Assembly (NCBI GenBank): GCA_963841635.1
Contig: CAWJDO010000002.1
Span: 3,906,001-3,970,000 of the forward strand
DNA length: 64,000 bases
Direction of reading: 5' to 3'
Source: DASWZN01 sp963841635
GTDB taxonomy: Bacteria; Acidobacteriota; Terriglobia; Bryobacterales; Bryobacteraceae
Both the position numbers and the translations under genes were made by a program. The notes below the pieces were generated by a model. The model was given only the letters and a program-made list of their open reading frames with translations, made no database searches and was not told where the DNA came from. Shown here in pieces: positions 1-7,429 of the stretch; positions within the stretch are counted from its first letter, which is position 1, and each line of letters opens with the position of its first letter.

Positions 1-1
1 C

Positions 2-733
2 CGCAACAGCATGGACGTCTCCGCCGACCGCGACTTCGTCCTCGACTTCCTGTACGCGGCCTCCACCATCCTGCTCCACCTGAGCCGCCTGGCCGAGGAC
101 TGGATTCTCTACTCCAGCGAAGAGTACGGCTGGCTCGAACTCAGCGATACGGTCACCAGCGGATCCAGCCTCATGCCGCAGAAGAAGAACCCCGATTCGC
201 TCGAGCTCATCCGAGGCAAGTGCGGCCGCGTTTTCGGCAGTCTCACCTCGCTGCTCGTTACCATGAAGGGCCTGCCGCTCACCTACAACCGCGACATGCA
301 AGAGGACAAGGAGCCGCTCTTCGAAGCCGCCGATCAGGTGAAGGGCGCGCTCGAAATGGCGCGCGTCGTGGTGGAGTCGGCGAAGCTGAATCCCGCCCGC
401 CCGGCCGGGGTCGCCGAGGATAGCTGGGTGGTTGCCACCGACCTCGCCGAGGAACTGGCCCGCACCGGCACGCCCTTCCACCGCGCCCACCAGATCGTGG
501 GCCGCCTGGTCCTCGAGAGCGTTCGCCAGGCCAAGAAGCCGGCCGATTGGACGGCGGCCGAGTTAGCCGCCTTCGCCCCGGAGTTCGCGCCCGAAATGAT
601 TCGCCTGATGAACCCGGCCGAAGGCATGAAGACCCGCGAAATCCCCGGAGGCACCGGCCCCCAGGCGGTCTCCAAAGCACTCACCGAAGCTCGCGAGCGG
701 TTGAGTAGAATGAAAGGCGGACTCCACAGATGA
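2..733 (+). CDS. argH: Argininosuccinate lyase, C-terminal part (cut by window edge)
   Basis: Catalyses the last step of arginine synthesis, cleaving argininosuccinate to arginine and fumarate in the cytoplasm. The frame is open to the window edge, so only about 243 C-terminal residues are visible. They include the fumarase/aspartase superfamily signature GSSLMPQKKNP (nucleotides about 161-193), whose serine is the catalytic residue, followed by the helical C-terminal domain. The stop codon overlaps the argR start (ATGA at 730-733), so the two are probably translationally coupled in one arg operon. Confidence 0.95.
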   Translation, partial: RNSMDVSADRDFVLDFLYAASTILLHLSRLAEDWILYSSEEYGWLELSDTVTSGSSLMPQKKNPDSLELIRGKCGRVFGSLTSLLVTMKGLPLTYNRDMQEDKEPLFEAADQVKGALEMARVVVESAKLNPARPAGVAEDSWVVATDLAEELARTGTPFHRAHQIVGRLVLESVRQAKKPADWTAAELAAFAPEFAPEMIRLMNPAEGMKTREIPGGTGPQAVSKALTEARERLSRMKGGLHR

Positions 734-1164
734 CCAAGGCATACCGTCAGGGACAAATCGTCAACCTGGTTCGCAACCGCGACATCCACACGCAGGAGGA
801 ACTCGCTGCCGCGCTCCAGGAGAAGGGCATTCCGGCCACCCAGGTGACGCTCTCGCGCGACATCCGCGACCTGAGCCTGGTCAAAACCTCCGAGGGATAC
901 CGCCAGCTCACCCCCGAGCGCGCCGGCCCGGGCCTAGCCGCCCTCGCCGCCGATTTCCTCACCGACATCCGCCAGGCCCAGAACCTGCTCATCCTGAAAA
1001 CCTCGCCAGGCCACGCCAACACCATCGCCGTGGCGATCGACCACGAGAACTGGTCCGACATCGTCGGCACCCTGGCCGGCGACGACACCGTCCTGCTCAT
1101 CGCCCCCGACAACTTCACCGCCGACACGCTGCGAGCCCGTCTGCTCGCCCTGCTCGCCGAATAA
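730..1164 (+). CDS. argR: Arginine repressor ArgR
   Basis: Hexameric arginine-sensing transcription factor controlling arginine biosynthesis or catabolism. The 144 residues match the family length. The N-terminal winged helix carries the recognition-helix motif SRDIRDL (residues 42-48). The C-terminal oligomerisation and arginine-binding domain has the typical GTLAGDDT motif near residue 120. The start overlaps the argH stop by 4 nt, so the repressor lies in the operon it presumably regulates. No ARG box is visible because the operon promoter lies outside the window. Confidence 0.95.
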   Translation: MTKAYRQGQIVNLVRNRDIHTQEELAAALQEKGIPATQVTLSRDIRDLSLVKTSEGYRQLTPERAGPGLAALAADFLTDIRQAQNLLILKTSPGHANTIAVAIDHENWSDIVGTLAGDDTVLLIAPDNFTADTLRARLLALLAE

Positions 1165-1165
1165 C

Positions 1166-1208
1166 GTGGGGCAGGACTCCAGTCCTGCGGCGGGTCCCCA
1201 GACCCGCC
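1166..1208 (+). repeat. Half copy of composite palindromic repeat (family B)
   Basis: Two adjacent small hairpins with CC loops: GCAGGACT/AGTCCTGC, then GCGGGTC/GACCCGC. It begins 1 nt after the argR stop with GTGGGGC. Related half copies lie at 15062-15120 and 48661-48706, and full elements at 43332-43444 and 47587-47700. Its position right after argR suggests it could end the transcript or protect the mRNA 3' end. Confidence 0.85.
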
Positions 1209-1220
1209 GTCGGCCGCCAC

Positions 1221-1247
1221 TTGCCACTTCCCCGCCTGATATATACT
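1221..1247 (+). promoter_or_regulatory. Possible promoter for the cytochrome gene
   Basis: TTGCCA (1221-1226) and TATACT (1242-1247) are reasonable -35 and -10 matches, but the 15-bp spacer is short. They lie about 50 bp before the cytochrome start, between it and the argR-terminal repeat. Confidence 0.35.
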
Positions 1248-1294
1248 TTGAGACATCAGGTGCCAATACTGGGTTGCCGGGGGGCTGACTCTCC

Positions 1295-2473
1295 ATGAAA
1301 CAAATTCTGTTGTCTGCGTTTCTATGCACGCTCACCATCAGCGTGGCTTTCGGGGCCGAACCGGTGCTCGGCGACGCGCAACGCGGAGCCGACCTGCTGC
1401 GCACCGAGAAGTGCGTGTCCTGCCACAGCGTGCGTGGCGAAGGCGGAACGGCCGCCCCCGACCTCGGAAGAATGATCGGCCGCGACTACACGCCCTCCTG
1501 GATGGCCAGCGTGATGTGGAACCACGCCCCGGCCATGTGGGCCCTCATGGCCAACCAGGGCATCCCGAAGCCGCGGTTGACCGAGGATCAGGCCGCCGAT
1601 CTGTTCGCCTACTTTGAATCGGTCCGCTTTTTCGAGCGGCCCGGCGACGCCGCGCGCGGCAAGCAGGTCTTCGCGGAAAAGCACTGCGCCGATTGCCACG
1701 GGATCTCATCTCCCATCGCAGGAGGCGGGCCGCCCGTCGCATCCTGGGAGTCCGTAGCCGCGCCCATCGCCCTCGCCCAGCAGATGTGGAACCACGCTTC
1801 TCAGATGCAGGCCGCCATGACCGCGCATCACATCCGTTGGCCTGAGATCACCGGACAGGAGCTCACCGACCTGGTCGTCTACGTCCAGAACCTGCCGCAG
1901 ACCCGAGGCCGTGTGGCGGAGTTCGCGCTCGGTCCCGGCAGAAATGGCGAGGCCCTTTACAAGGAGAAGGGTTGCGCCGGCTGCCACACCGCCAGCCTCG
2001 CTCTCGAGAAGCGTCCCGTGAACGGCACTCTTACCGATTTCGCCGCGTCCATGTGGGAGCACGCCCCGAAGGTGTGGGAACACCAGCGAAAGACCGGAGC
2101 GGCCCTGCCCAGGCTGGACCGCGACGACATGCGTCAGATCCTGGCCTATCTCTGGTACACCCAGATCTTTGTCGAGCCCGGCAGTCCGGCGCGCGGGAAA
2201 AGCGTCTTCGAGAAGAAGGGCTGTGCCGGCTGTCACAACGATCCTGCAAGCGGCGCTCCCGACCTGAAGAAGGCGCTAGCCGCGCGCAACGCCCCCGTGC
2301 GCCCCTTCTCGATGGCCTCCGTGCTATGGCTGCACGGCCCCGCCATGCAAGCGAAGATGCAGCAGATGAATCGTCGCTGGCCGCTGTTCTACAAGTCGGA
2401 AATGGTGGACTTGATCGCCTATCTGAACAGCCCCGAGTTCCAGGGCTCCCCAGCACCGAACCGCGACCGTTAG
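1295..2473 (+). CDS. Secreted tetra-heme cytochrome c
   Basis: A 392-residue periplasmic electron carrier. An N-terminal signal peptide (first ~20 residues, ending near AFG-AEP) is followed by four cytochrome c domains, each with one CXXCH site (CVSCH at residue 40, then CADCH, CAGCH and CAGCH). Each domain also carries a repeated MWNHAxxMW-like motif (MWNHAPAMW, MWNHASQMQ, MWEHAPKVW, LWLHGPAMQ), which suggests two internal duplications of a one-heme unit and supplies possible axial ligands. The partner oxidoreductase is not in the window. The last residues (PAPNRDR) and the TAG stop are encoded by a dispersed repeat (2451-2492), so the native C-terminus was probably replaced. Confidence 0.9.
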   Translation: MKQILLSAFLCTLTISVAFGAEPVLGDAQRGADLLRTEKCVSCHSVRGEGGTAAPDLGRMIGRDYTPSWMASVMWNHAPAMWALMANQGIPKPRLTEDQAADLFAYFESVRFFERPGDAARGKQVFAEKHCADCHGISSPIAGGGPPVASWESVAAPIALAQQMWNHASQMQAAMTAHHIRWPEITGQELTDLVVYVQNLPQTRGRVAEFALGPGRNGEALYKEKGCAGCHTASLALEKRPVNGTLTDFAASMWEHAPKVWEHQRKTGAALPRLDRDDMRQILAYLWYTQIFVEPGSPARGKSVFEKKGCAGCHNDPASGAPDLKKALAARNAPVRPFSMASVLWLHGPAMQAKMQQMNRRWPLFYKSEMVDLIAYLNSPEFQGSPAPNRDR

Positions 2474-2492
2474 GGAGCGGACCTGGCGGTCA
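2451..2492 (+). repeat. Dispersed repeat family A, copy 1 (between convergent genes)
   Basis: Core CAGCACCGAACCGCG, then ACCGTNAGGGAGCGGACC and an extension CTGGCGGTCA shared with copy 6. The copy can fold (CCGCGACCG against CGGTCACGG, one mismatch, 17-nt loop). It contains the TAG stop of the cytochrome (2471-2473) and, on the other strand, the TGA stop of the GH32 gene (2490-2492). Other copies lie at 8811, 14099, 27933, 34651, 57572, 63445 and 63583. Confidence 0.9.
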
Positions 2493-3977
2493 CGGCTTCT
2501 TCAGCCGCCACACGTCCATCGACACAAGCGACGCGCCGTACACCGAAAGCCCCCGAGCGCCCGGCTCCGGAAAGATCAAGTCCGTGAGGGCCACCCGGCC
2601 GCCGTCCGCAAAGACCTCCACCGAACACCGATCCAGCAGAATGCGCAACCGCAGCACCCCGTCCCGAAGTCTGAGCGGCGCTTCGTGCCTCGCGGCGAAC
2701 TCGGGATGAATCGTGAGAGCGCCGGAACGCCTGCGGTCGATATACACAACACCCTTGCCTGCGTCGTACCCGATCCGCGTCCCATGCGCAGCTCCCTGCC
2801 GCAGCTCGACGCCCGCGTCCTGCGACCCGCCCGTCCGCAACTCCGCCTCGATATCGAGAGTCTCGGACCACTCGCGGCCAGCAAGCACTGCGTTCGCCTT
2901 CGCCAGCGAAGCGTCCTTCAGTTGAACGGGCGCGTCACGCAGCCGCTCGATCTCGCGAACCGGATTCTGCACCAGCCGGATGCCCTCCGCGCTCTTCTCC
3001 AGTTCGAGCGAACGCGGATACGTCATCTGCCCGCGCCAGGGGCTGGTCGGCAACTTAGCGGCGTATTCCCAATTGGCCATCCAGCCGAGCAGGATCCGCC
3101 GTCCATCGGCGGGCGGGATGCCGGACCACGTTTGTGCCGCATAGAAATCGGCGCCGCGATCGACCCACAGCACTTCCTGCGCGGAATTCTCGTTGACGAA
3201 TTTCTCCCCGTCGAACCGGCCCACGAAGTACTCCGTGCCGGACCCGCCCGCCGCCGCGTGGTCGCCGACGCCGACCACCAGAACCCACCTGCTCTCCCCC
3301 TTGACGTTCGCCAGCGGCAACTCGAAAAAACTCGGACACTCCCAGTTGGGAACGCCCTGCGCCCCGGCCGGCCCGAATTCGCTGAGCCGCACCCACGCCT
3401 TCAGATCGGTCGACGAGTAGAAGCGCACCTGGTGGGCCGTGGCAAGAGAGACCACCATGATCCAGCGCTGCGATGCCTCGTGCCGGAACACCATCGGATC
3501 GCGGAACTCCGCCGCGTGGATGTCGATCACGGGGTTGCCCGCGTACTTGGTCCAGGTGCGTCCGTGGTCCGTGCTGTACGCGATGTTCTGCGTCTGCAGG
3601 CCGGGGCTGTGCCCGGTGTAGATGGCAACCAGCGGCGCAACGCCGTCCTTGCCGAATCCGCTCGTGTTCCGCGAATCCACCACGGCCGACCCGGAGAAGG
3701 TCATGACGCCCTTCTCCTCCGCCAGCGCTACCGGCAGCTCCCGCCACCCGTTCAGGTCCTTGCTGACGGCGTGCCCCCAGCTCATGTGCCCCCATTGATC
3801 GCCGAAGGGATTGAACTGGAAGAACAGCTGATACTCGGACCCGTCGTAAACCAGGCCGTTGGGATCGTTGGTCCAGTTCTTCGCGGGGCTGAAGTGAAAT
3901 CGCGGTCTGTAGATGTCCGTGGGCGCCGAAGGCGACAGTGCGAGGGCGGCGGCCAGGGCCACAAACGCGCGTGTCAT
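2490..3977 (-). CDS. GH32 family fructan hydrolase (levanase/invertase-like)
   Basis: Secreted beta-fructosidase expected to hydrolyse levan, inulin or sucrose. The 495 residues begin with a short signal peptide. The GH32 five-bladed propeller shows all three catalytic motifs: WTNDPNG (residues 35-41, nucleophile D38), FRDPMVF (transition-state D at about 160) and WECPSFF (acid/base E213). A C-terminal beta-sandwich follows (VEVFADGG region). The start is set by an ATGA overlap with the SDR gene (3974-3977); a longer in-frame reading upstream to 4241 has no secretion signal and runs through the SDR gene. It is the third gene of a dehydrogenase-SDR-GH32 operon, suggesting fructose or polyol catabolism. 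Its stop lies in repeat A copy 1. Confidence 0.92.
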   Translation of the reverse strand: MTRAFVALAAALALSPSAPTDIYRPRFHFSPAKNWTNDPNGLVYDGSEYQLFFQFNPFGDQWGHMSWGHAVSKDLNGWRELPVALAEEKGVMTFSGSAVVDSRNTSGFGKDGVAPLVAIYTGHSPGLQTQNIAYSTDHGRTWTKYAGNPVIDIHAAEFRDPMVFRHEASQRWIMVVSLATAHQVRFYSSTDLKAWVRLSEFGPAGAQGVPNWECPSFFELPLANVKGESRWVLVVGVGDHAAAGGSGTEYFVGRFDGEKFVNENSAQEVLWVDRGADFYAAQTWSGIPPADGRRILLGWMANWEYAAKLPTSPWRGQMTYPRSLELEKSAEGIRLVQNPVREIERLRDAPVQLKDASLAKANAVLAGREWSETLDIEAELRTGGSQDAGVELRQGAAHGTRIGYDAGKGVVYIDRRRSGALTIHPEFAARHEAPLRLRDGVLRLRILLDRCSVEVFADGGRVALTDLIFPEPGARGLSVYGASLVSMDVWRLKKP

Positions 3978-4765
3978 GACTTCGCCGGAACCAGCGCTTT
4001 CGTCGCTCCTGTGGTGATGCCGCCGTCGACCAACAGAGTCTGGCCCGTCACGTAACGGCTCTCCTCCGACGCCAGGAAGACGATCGCGCCGTCCAGGTCG
4101 TTGGGACGCCCCGGCCGCTTGACCGGGATCCGGTCGGTGATGTATTCCACCCAGGCCTGGTTCTCGTACAGCACTTTGTTCTGTTCCGTGCGGAACCACC
4201 CCGGCGCCAGGCAATTCACGGTGATCCCCTGCGCGCCCCACTCGTCCGCCAGGCTCATCGTCAACTGCTTCACGCCGCCGCGGCTCGCGCTGTACGGCGC
4301 CAGACCCGCGAACCCGAACACGCTGGTCACGGAACCGATGTTGACGATCCGCCCGTACCCTCGCGGAAGCATCTTGCGCGCGATCGCCTGCGCCACGAAG
4401 AACGTACCGCGCAGGTTCGTGTTCACGATCAGGTCCCAGTCCTCCGGAGTAACTTCGAGCGCCGGCTTGCGCACGTTGCAGCCCGCGTTGTTCACAAGGA
4501 TGTCGATCTTCCCGTACGCCGCCTCGGCCGCTTCCGCCATCTTCTGGATACTGCCGAAGTCGCGCACGTCGAGCGCCACCGGCATCGCGCGCCGCCCAAG
4601 CGCTTCCACTTCCTTCTGAAAATCGCCGAGCGACGCCAGCGTGCGGCTCGTGATCACCAGGTCCGCGCCCGCTCGCGCCAGCGCCCGCCCGAAATATTGT
4701 CCCAGCCCGCGACTGGCGCCAGTGACCAGGGCCACGCGCCCGCTCAGATCGAAGAACTCACCCAT
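3974..4765 (-). CDS. Short-chain dehydrogenase/reductase (gluconate 5-dehydrogenase-like), atypical catalytic motif
   Basis: Classical SDR of 263 residues. It has the Rossmann motif TGASRGLG, NNAG, and NIGSV before the active site. The catalytic YxxxK motif reads YSASR: the lysine is arginine (codon CGC on the coding strand), with a lysine four residues later (GGVK). Family resemblance is to sugar-acid or polyol SDRs of the KduD/Ga5DH type. It lies between a zinc alcohol dehydrogenase (17-bp gap) and GH32 (ATGA overlap), which suggests oxidation of a sugar released by the hydrolase. The Lys-to-Arg change may lower activity or alter it. Confidence 0.88.
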   Translation of the reverse strand: MGEFFDLSGRVALVTGASRGLGQYFGRALARAGADLVITSRTLASLGDFQKEVEALGRRAMPVALDVRDFGSIQKMAEAAEAAYGKIDILVNNAGCNVRKPALEVTPEDWDLIVNTNLRGTFFVAQAIARKMLPRGYGRIVNIGSVTSVFGFAGLAPYSASRGGVKQLTMSLADEWGAQGITVNCLAPGWFRTEQNKVLYENQAWVEYITDRIPVKRPGRPNDLDGAIVFLASEESRYVTGQTLLVDGGITTGATKALVPAKS

Positions 4766-4781
4766 AACCGCCGCTCCTCTC

Positions 4782-5813
4782 TTATGGCTGCACGATGACT
4801 TTCATCAGGTTCGCCTCGCGCCGATACAGCCGGTCAAACCACGACGCAGCCTGCTCGAGCGGAGTGCGCGCGCTGATCAGCCCGTCCACCCGGATCGCGC
4901 CGCTCGAAAGCAGCCGTATGCAAGCCGGATATTCACCGGAGGACGCGCACGATCCTTGCAAGCGAATTTGCCGCGTGACCACCGACTGAAGCGGCACGTC
5001 CACCTGCGGGCTGAAGTTGCCGATCAGCGTCACGGCGCCGCCCTTACGCACGCACGCGATCGCCGTACGGATCGGATCGGTCGCCCCCACCGCTTCGAGC
5101 GCCGCATCCGCGCCCCGCCCCTCCGTCGCCGCAATCACCGCGGCCGGAGCGTCGCCCGTGCTCGAGTTCAAGACGATCGCGGCGCCCGCGCCGGCCGCCA
5201 TTCGCAGCCTGGCCTCGTCCACGTCGATCGCGATCACGCGCTCGAACCCCGCGCTTCGAGCCGCCTGGATCGTGAGCAGGCCGATCATCCCGCACCCCAC
5301 CACCACCGCCGTGTCCCCCAGCGCGTGCGGAGTCAGATTCACCGCATGCACGGCCACCGAGACAGCCTCGATCATGGCCGCGCGATCGAACGACAGCGAT
5401 TCCGGCAAACGGTACAAAATGTTCGTGGGGACGGCGACATACTCCGCGAACGCCCCGTGCCGCCGGTAGTCGCCGCAAGAAACGCCCAGCACCTGCCGGC
5501 GGTCGCACAGGTTGACCTCGCCGCGCCGGCAGAAGTAGCACGCCCCGCAGCTCACCGTCGAATCGAACGTGACGCGGTCGCCCGCCACCCACTCACTCAC
5601 ATCCCGCCCTACGCGGACGATAACACCTGCCGCCTCATGCCCCATCACCACCGGTGGTATCCTGCGGCCCGTCGAACCATCCATCCCGTGGACGTCGCTA
5701 CCGCAAATCCCGCACGCCCGCACCTGAACCAGAACATCGTTCGGCCCGACCTCCGGCTCCGGAAAATCGGCCATCTCCAAATGCATGTACTCGGTCAGCA
5801 AAAGTGCTCTCAT
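4782..5813 (-). CDS. Zinc-dependent alcohol/sorbitol dehydrogenase (MDR superfamily)
   Basis: A 343-residue NAD(P)-dependent zinc dehydrogenase of the sorbitol/threonine dehydrogenase type. Catalytic zinc ligands are C37 (GICGSD) and H59-E60 (GHEAAG). Four structural-zinc cysteines follow (CGACYFCRRGEVNLC). The Rossmann motif is VGCGMIGLL. The start at 5813 gives the canonical MRALLLTEY opening; a start 14 codons earlier would lie in the palindromic repeat and add no homologous sequence. It is the first gene of the SDR/GH32 operon and probably interconverts a polyol and a ketose. Confidence 0.9.
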   Translation of the reverse strand: MRALLLTEYMHLEMADFPEPEVGPNDVLVQVRACGICGSDVHGMDGSTGRRIPPVVMGHEAAGVIVRVGRDVSEWVAGDRVTFDSTVSCGACYFCRRGEVNLCDRRQVLGVSCGDYRRHGAFAEYVAVPTNILYRLPESLSFDRAAMIEAVSVAVHAVNLTPHALGDTAVVVGCGMIGLLTIQAARSAGFERVIAIDVDEARLRMAAGAGAAIVLNSSTGDAPAAVIAATEGRGADAALEAVGATDPIRTAIACVRKGGAVTLIGNFSPQVDVPLQSVVTRQIRLQGSCASSGEYPACIRLLSSGAIRVDGLISARTPLEQAASWFDRLYRREANLMKVIVQP

Positions 5814-5838
5814 CTGGACTCCCAAACACAAAAGACAA

Positions 5839-5930
5839 TGGCCACGAATGAACACGAATGCACACGAATAAAAGCAACAAGGCCTTTTTCGTCTTTCTTA
5901 TTCGCGTTCATTCGTGTTCATTCGTGGCCA
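5839..5930. repeat. Long palindromic repeat, family C, copy 1
   Basis: Inverted repeat starting TGGCCACGAATGAACACGAA and ending in its near-complement CATTCGTGGCCA, with an AT-rich loop. A second copy lies at 45359-45448. Its translations give the NTNEHE and IRVHSW strings that recur as spurious protein ends. It sits between the downstream M16 gene and the start of the dehydrogenase operon, where it could separate the two transcripts. Confidence 0.92.
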
Positions 5931-5953
5931 GTATTGTTTTGGCCTTTCGCGCC

Positions 5954-7429
5954 CTACTCGAACACCCCCTCCACCGGCACCACCCGCACATTTTCAGGCT
6001 TCCAGTCCAAGCGCCAGCTCTCGATGATCTTATCTTCCGCCATCACCTCCGGCGGTTTTGGAGAGTTGTACTTCATCGGCGAAACTTCGTTCGCCAGGAA
6101 CTTCGCCCTCAGCGCCGCGCAGTCCTTTGCGACCACCACCACCTGAAGGTCCGTCGATCGCAGGTGCTTTCGGATGGCCCGGTTCACGTCCTCCACCGTC
6201 AGCTTCGCCAGGCTCTGCTTCAGGTACGTGTTGTACTCCGGGATTCCGTAAAAGCCGCTGTCGATCGCGTATCCCAGCTCCGCGCTCTTGGTCTTTGTAA
6301 GCAGGTTCACATACTTGCTGAGGAACAGCCGCGTGCGCTCGAAATCCTCCGCGCTGATTCCGTCACGGATCAGCTTGTCCATCTCGAACATCGCGGCCCG
6401 CAATGCGAACTGGGCGGTCGGCGGCTCCACCGGTCGTATCCAGACCTGAAAGATCTGCCGGTGCCGCGCCAGGTTCGGCTCCGGCTCGAAAATAAACATG
6501 CCGCGCGGAAAGTACTCGATGTACGCGTAGTCGCCGTAGTTCAGCCCCCGCTCCCCTCGCAGCCGCGCGAACAGCCGCCCGCCGCTCTCGCGGTGTTGTC
6601 CGAAATAGGACTGCGCCACCAGCAGCGCCGGAAAGTCCGGATCGCCCCGCCGGACGTCCAAAGGAAACCCGATCGAGTACGCCACTGACCGCGTATTCTT
6701 CTCGACCATAGTTATGTGCGTGCCGTGTATCGCCTTCGGCTCGGGCACCGCACCGGACTTCTTCTCGCCCGCCGGCAGCTTCGAGAAATCCGCTTTCACC
6801 CGCTCCGCGAAGCCCTTCGGATAGCCGCCAGCCAGCCCGATCACGAGGTTCGCCTGCGTGAAGTGCTCCTTGTAGAACTGCTGCAGGTCCGCGATCGTCA
6901 TCGCCTTCAAGGCCGACACCGTCCCCACGTTGTCGTGGCCATACGGATGTCCGGAATAGATCGCGTTGTAGAGAACCTCCTTGCCCAGTTCCTCATCGTT
7001 GTTGCCGGCCAGCGACACCTGCAGGTAGTTCACCGCATCGTCACGCAGGCGCTGGAAATCCTCCTTGCGCCAGCCGGGATCGAGCAGCATCGACCGCAGC
7101 AGCGCGTAATAGGCCTCCAGGTTGTCCACGTGCGTCGTCCCGGTGAACACGATCATCTCTTTGTCGGTCTGGTCGGCGACCGAGGCCGCCATCGGAAACA
7201 TCGCGTCGACGATCTCTTTGTAACTCATCTCCCGAGTCCCGCCCCGCGCCAGCATGGCCGCGGTCAGCGCCGCCGCGCCCGGCTTCGCCGCCGGATCCTC
7301 CGCCGCGCCCGTCAGGAACACGATCCGGAAGGTAACCAGGGGAGAGCTGCCCGGCAAAGTGACCACCTTCGGTCCTGGCGCGGCCGCCAGCATTCCCACC
7401 GTCAGAGCCGCCATCGCGAGCGCTTTCAT
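5954..7429 (-). CDS. M16 family peptidase homologue, non-catalytic partner
   Basis: A 491-residue secreted protein of the pitrilysin/M16 fold, with a signal peptide followed by two M16 halves (the C-terminal M16_C part includes RGERGLNYGDYAYIE). It lacks the HxxEH zinc motif, as expected for the inactive subunit of two-gene M16 systems. It follows the catalytic M16 gene with an ATGA overlap (7426-7429), which fixes the start and implies a heteromeric protease working in the periplasm. Confidence 0.88.
   Translation of the reverse strand: MKALAMAALTVGMLAAAPGPKVVTLPGSSPLVTFRIVFLTGAAEDPAAKPGAAALTAAMLARGGTREMSYKEIVDAMFPMAASVADQTDKEMIVFTGTTHVDNLEAYYALLRSMLLDPGWRKEDFQRLRDDAVNYLQVSLAGNNDEELGKEVLYNAIYSGHPYGHDNVGTVSALKAMTIADLQQFYKEHFTQANLVIGLAGGYPKGFAERVKADFSKLPAGEKKSGAVPEPKAIHGTHITMVEKNTRSVAYSIGFPLDVRRGDPDFPALLVAQSYFGQHRESGGRLFARLRGERGLNYGDYAYIEYFPRGMFIFEPEPNLARHRQIFQVWIRPVEPPTAQFALRAAMFEMDKLIRDGISAEDFERTRLFLSKYVNLLTKTKSAELGYAIDSGFYGIPEYNTYLKQSLAKLTVEDVNRAIRKHLRSTDLQVVVVAKDCAALRAKFLANEVSPMKYNSPKPPEVMAEDKIIESWRLDWKPENVRVVPVEGVFE

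Noticed and set aside
2490..4241. N-terminal extension of the GH32 protein by 88 residues
   Set aside because: The extra part is the SDR gene in another frame; the ATGA overlap at 3977 gives a signal peptide directly before the catalytic domain.
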